14,280 nt of DNA from DASQQQ01 sp036390995 (GTDB taxonomy: Bacteria; Actinomycetota; UBA4738; HRBIN12): the NCBI GenBank assembly GCA_036390995.1, contig DASWAT010000018.1, positions 1 through 14,280 on the forward strand, given 5' to 3'. Below the pieces are notes generated by a model that had not been told where the DNA came from, did not search any database, and worked only from the letters and a program-made list of their open reading frames with translations. Both the position numbers and the translations under genes were made by a program. The stretch's first letter is position 1. Every line of letters begins with the position of its first letter. Of the stretch, positions 14,078-14,280 are shown piece after piece.

Positions 14078-14098
14078 ACCTGCGAAGATGCAGGTTTC
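14078..14098 (+). terminator. Hairpin followed by T-rich tail
   Basis: ACCTGC (14078-14083) pairs perfectly with GCAGGT (14090-14095) across GAAGAT and is followed by TTC, with TTT counting the last stem base. It is the most terminator-like element in the right part for plus-strand transcripts. The stem is only 6 bp. Confidence 0.4.
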
Positions 14099-14143
14099 TG
14101 CGGCCGGTGTTCGCCGGTCTGGCCCGGGTTCGGCGGGGGAGCA

Positions 14144-14160
14144 GCGGTCTTGCAGACCGC
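14144..14160 (-). terminator. Hairpin 20 bases after the minus-strand partial gene
   Basis: GCGGTCT (14144-14150) and AGACCGC (14154-14160) pair over 7 bp. On the minus strand it is the first structure after the TAG at 14181-14183, so a terminator for that gene is plausible. No U-tract follows. It resembles a tRNA anticodon arm, but the rest of a tRNA is missing. Confidence 0.35.
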
Positions 14161-14180
14161 GTGTCCAGTCTCGCCCGAGG

Positions 14181-14280
14181 CTACTCGTCCTCCCACTCCT
14201 CGGGCAGGTGGTCGGGGATCTCAAGCCCACCGTCCCAGCCCTCGGGATCGAGCAGGGAGGAGACCTCGGGTGGGCGGGCC
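14181..14280 (-). CDS. C-terminal end of an unknown acidic protein (5' part outside window)
   Basis: The minus-strand frame is open from the right edge to TAG at 14181-14183. The 32 visible residues end in LLDPEGWDGGLEIPDH and then LPEEWEDE, rich in Asp, Glu and Trp. Composition and codon use (mostly C/G endings) look coding, and a hairpin follows the stop. An acidic, Trp-containing tail of this sort occurs in many unrelated proteins, so no family is proposed. It faces the ATPase gene and may be part of the same element. Confidence 0.5.
   Translation of the reverse strand, partial: ARPPEVSSLLDPEGWDGGLEIPDHLPEEWEDE

Larger units (their letters stand above)
13442..14180. other. Structured region without a confident gene
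   Basis: No gene can be called with confidence in about 740 bases. The frame of the ATPase continues without a stop from 13381 to the TAG at 14035-14037. Within it, ATG 13663 or GTG 13851 could start a small protein ending in a hydrophobic stretch SPLVIAIAALALTVAVP, but only GTG 13851 has a weak GGGGAG upstream. Other structure: GCAC-C-CCCCATGGGG-C-GTGC (13520-13539) and several hairpins at 14048-14160. The lower GC and mixed codon endings near 13600-13640 and 13880-14030 differ from the chromosomal part. Confidence 0.5.

Noticed and set aside
14105..14180. tRNA gene: the arm GCGGT-CTTGCAG-ACCGC resembles an anticodon arm (UGC on plus, GCA on minus)
   Set aside because: No TTCRA-type T-loop, acceptor stem or D-arm can be placed at the right distances on either strand.
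1..14280. CRISPR array, rRNA, complete insertion sequence, toxin-antitoxin or known defence operon
   Set aside because: No regularly spaced direct repeats, rRNA signatures, transposase motifs or recognisable toxin or defence proteins were seen.

Overview
The window is about 70% GC, with frequent GTG starts, C/G-ending codons, short intergenic gaps and several TAnnnT -10 hexamers placed 7-8 bases before start codons. Together with the protein families this points to a member of the Actinomycetota, probably an uncultured or metagenomic lineage. That is an inference from style and composition, not from a marker gene.

Positions 1-5594 are a histidine-use and sensing region. The last 59 codons of histidine ammonia-lyase (hutH, +) converge on a minus-strand pair: imidazolonepropionase (hutI) followed, with a 4-base ATGA overlap, by a secreted L,D-transpeptidase. 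A hairpin and a 21-base palindrome lie between the converging genes. Divergent from hutI is a 908-residue multi-PAS sensor kinase-like protein whose H-box carries Glu where His is expected, and whose last three PAS modules repeat with an exact 402-base period.

Positions 5592-8838 hold transporters: an MFS permease with a probably leaderless GTG start, a small SRPBCC protein 10 bases later, then a TPP (thi-box) riboswitch that controls an NCS1 permease of the CytX type, predicted to import a thiamine precursor. A cupin gene on the minus strand overlaps the permease tail by 53 bases. Positions 9175-11484 carry pepA (M17 leucyl aminopeptidase) and, 7 bases downstream, a PIG-L/LmbE-type deacetylase.

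Positions 11485-14280 differ: gene-poor, hairpin-rich and with less regular codon use. They contain one clear gene, a RepA-like AAA_25 ATPase with a C-terminal winged-helix-like tail, and the 3' end of an unknown minus-strand acidic protein. This looks like the edge of an integrated or plasmid-derived element, although no integrase or att site is visible. The ATPase appears to have a hidden N-terminus: a near-perfect ribosome binding site and GTG lie 163 bases upstream, joined to the gene by a degenerate 33/34-base repeat but separated by a one-base frameshift at a run of five G. Downstream of its TAG lie nested CCGTCCC/GGGACGG inverted repeats, other strong hairpins, and a stop-free continuation of the same frame to 14037.
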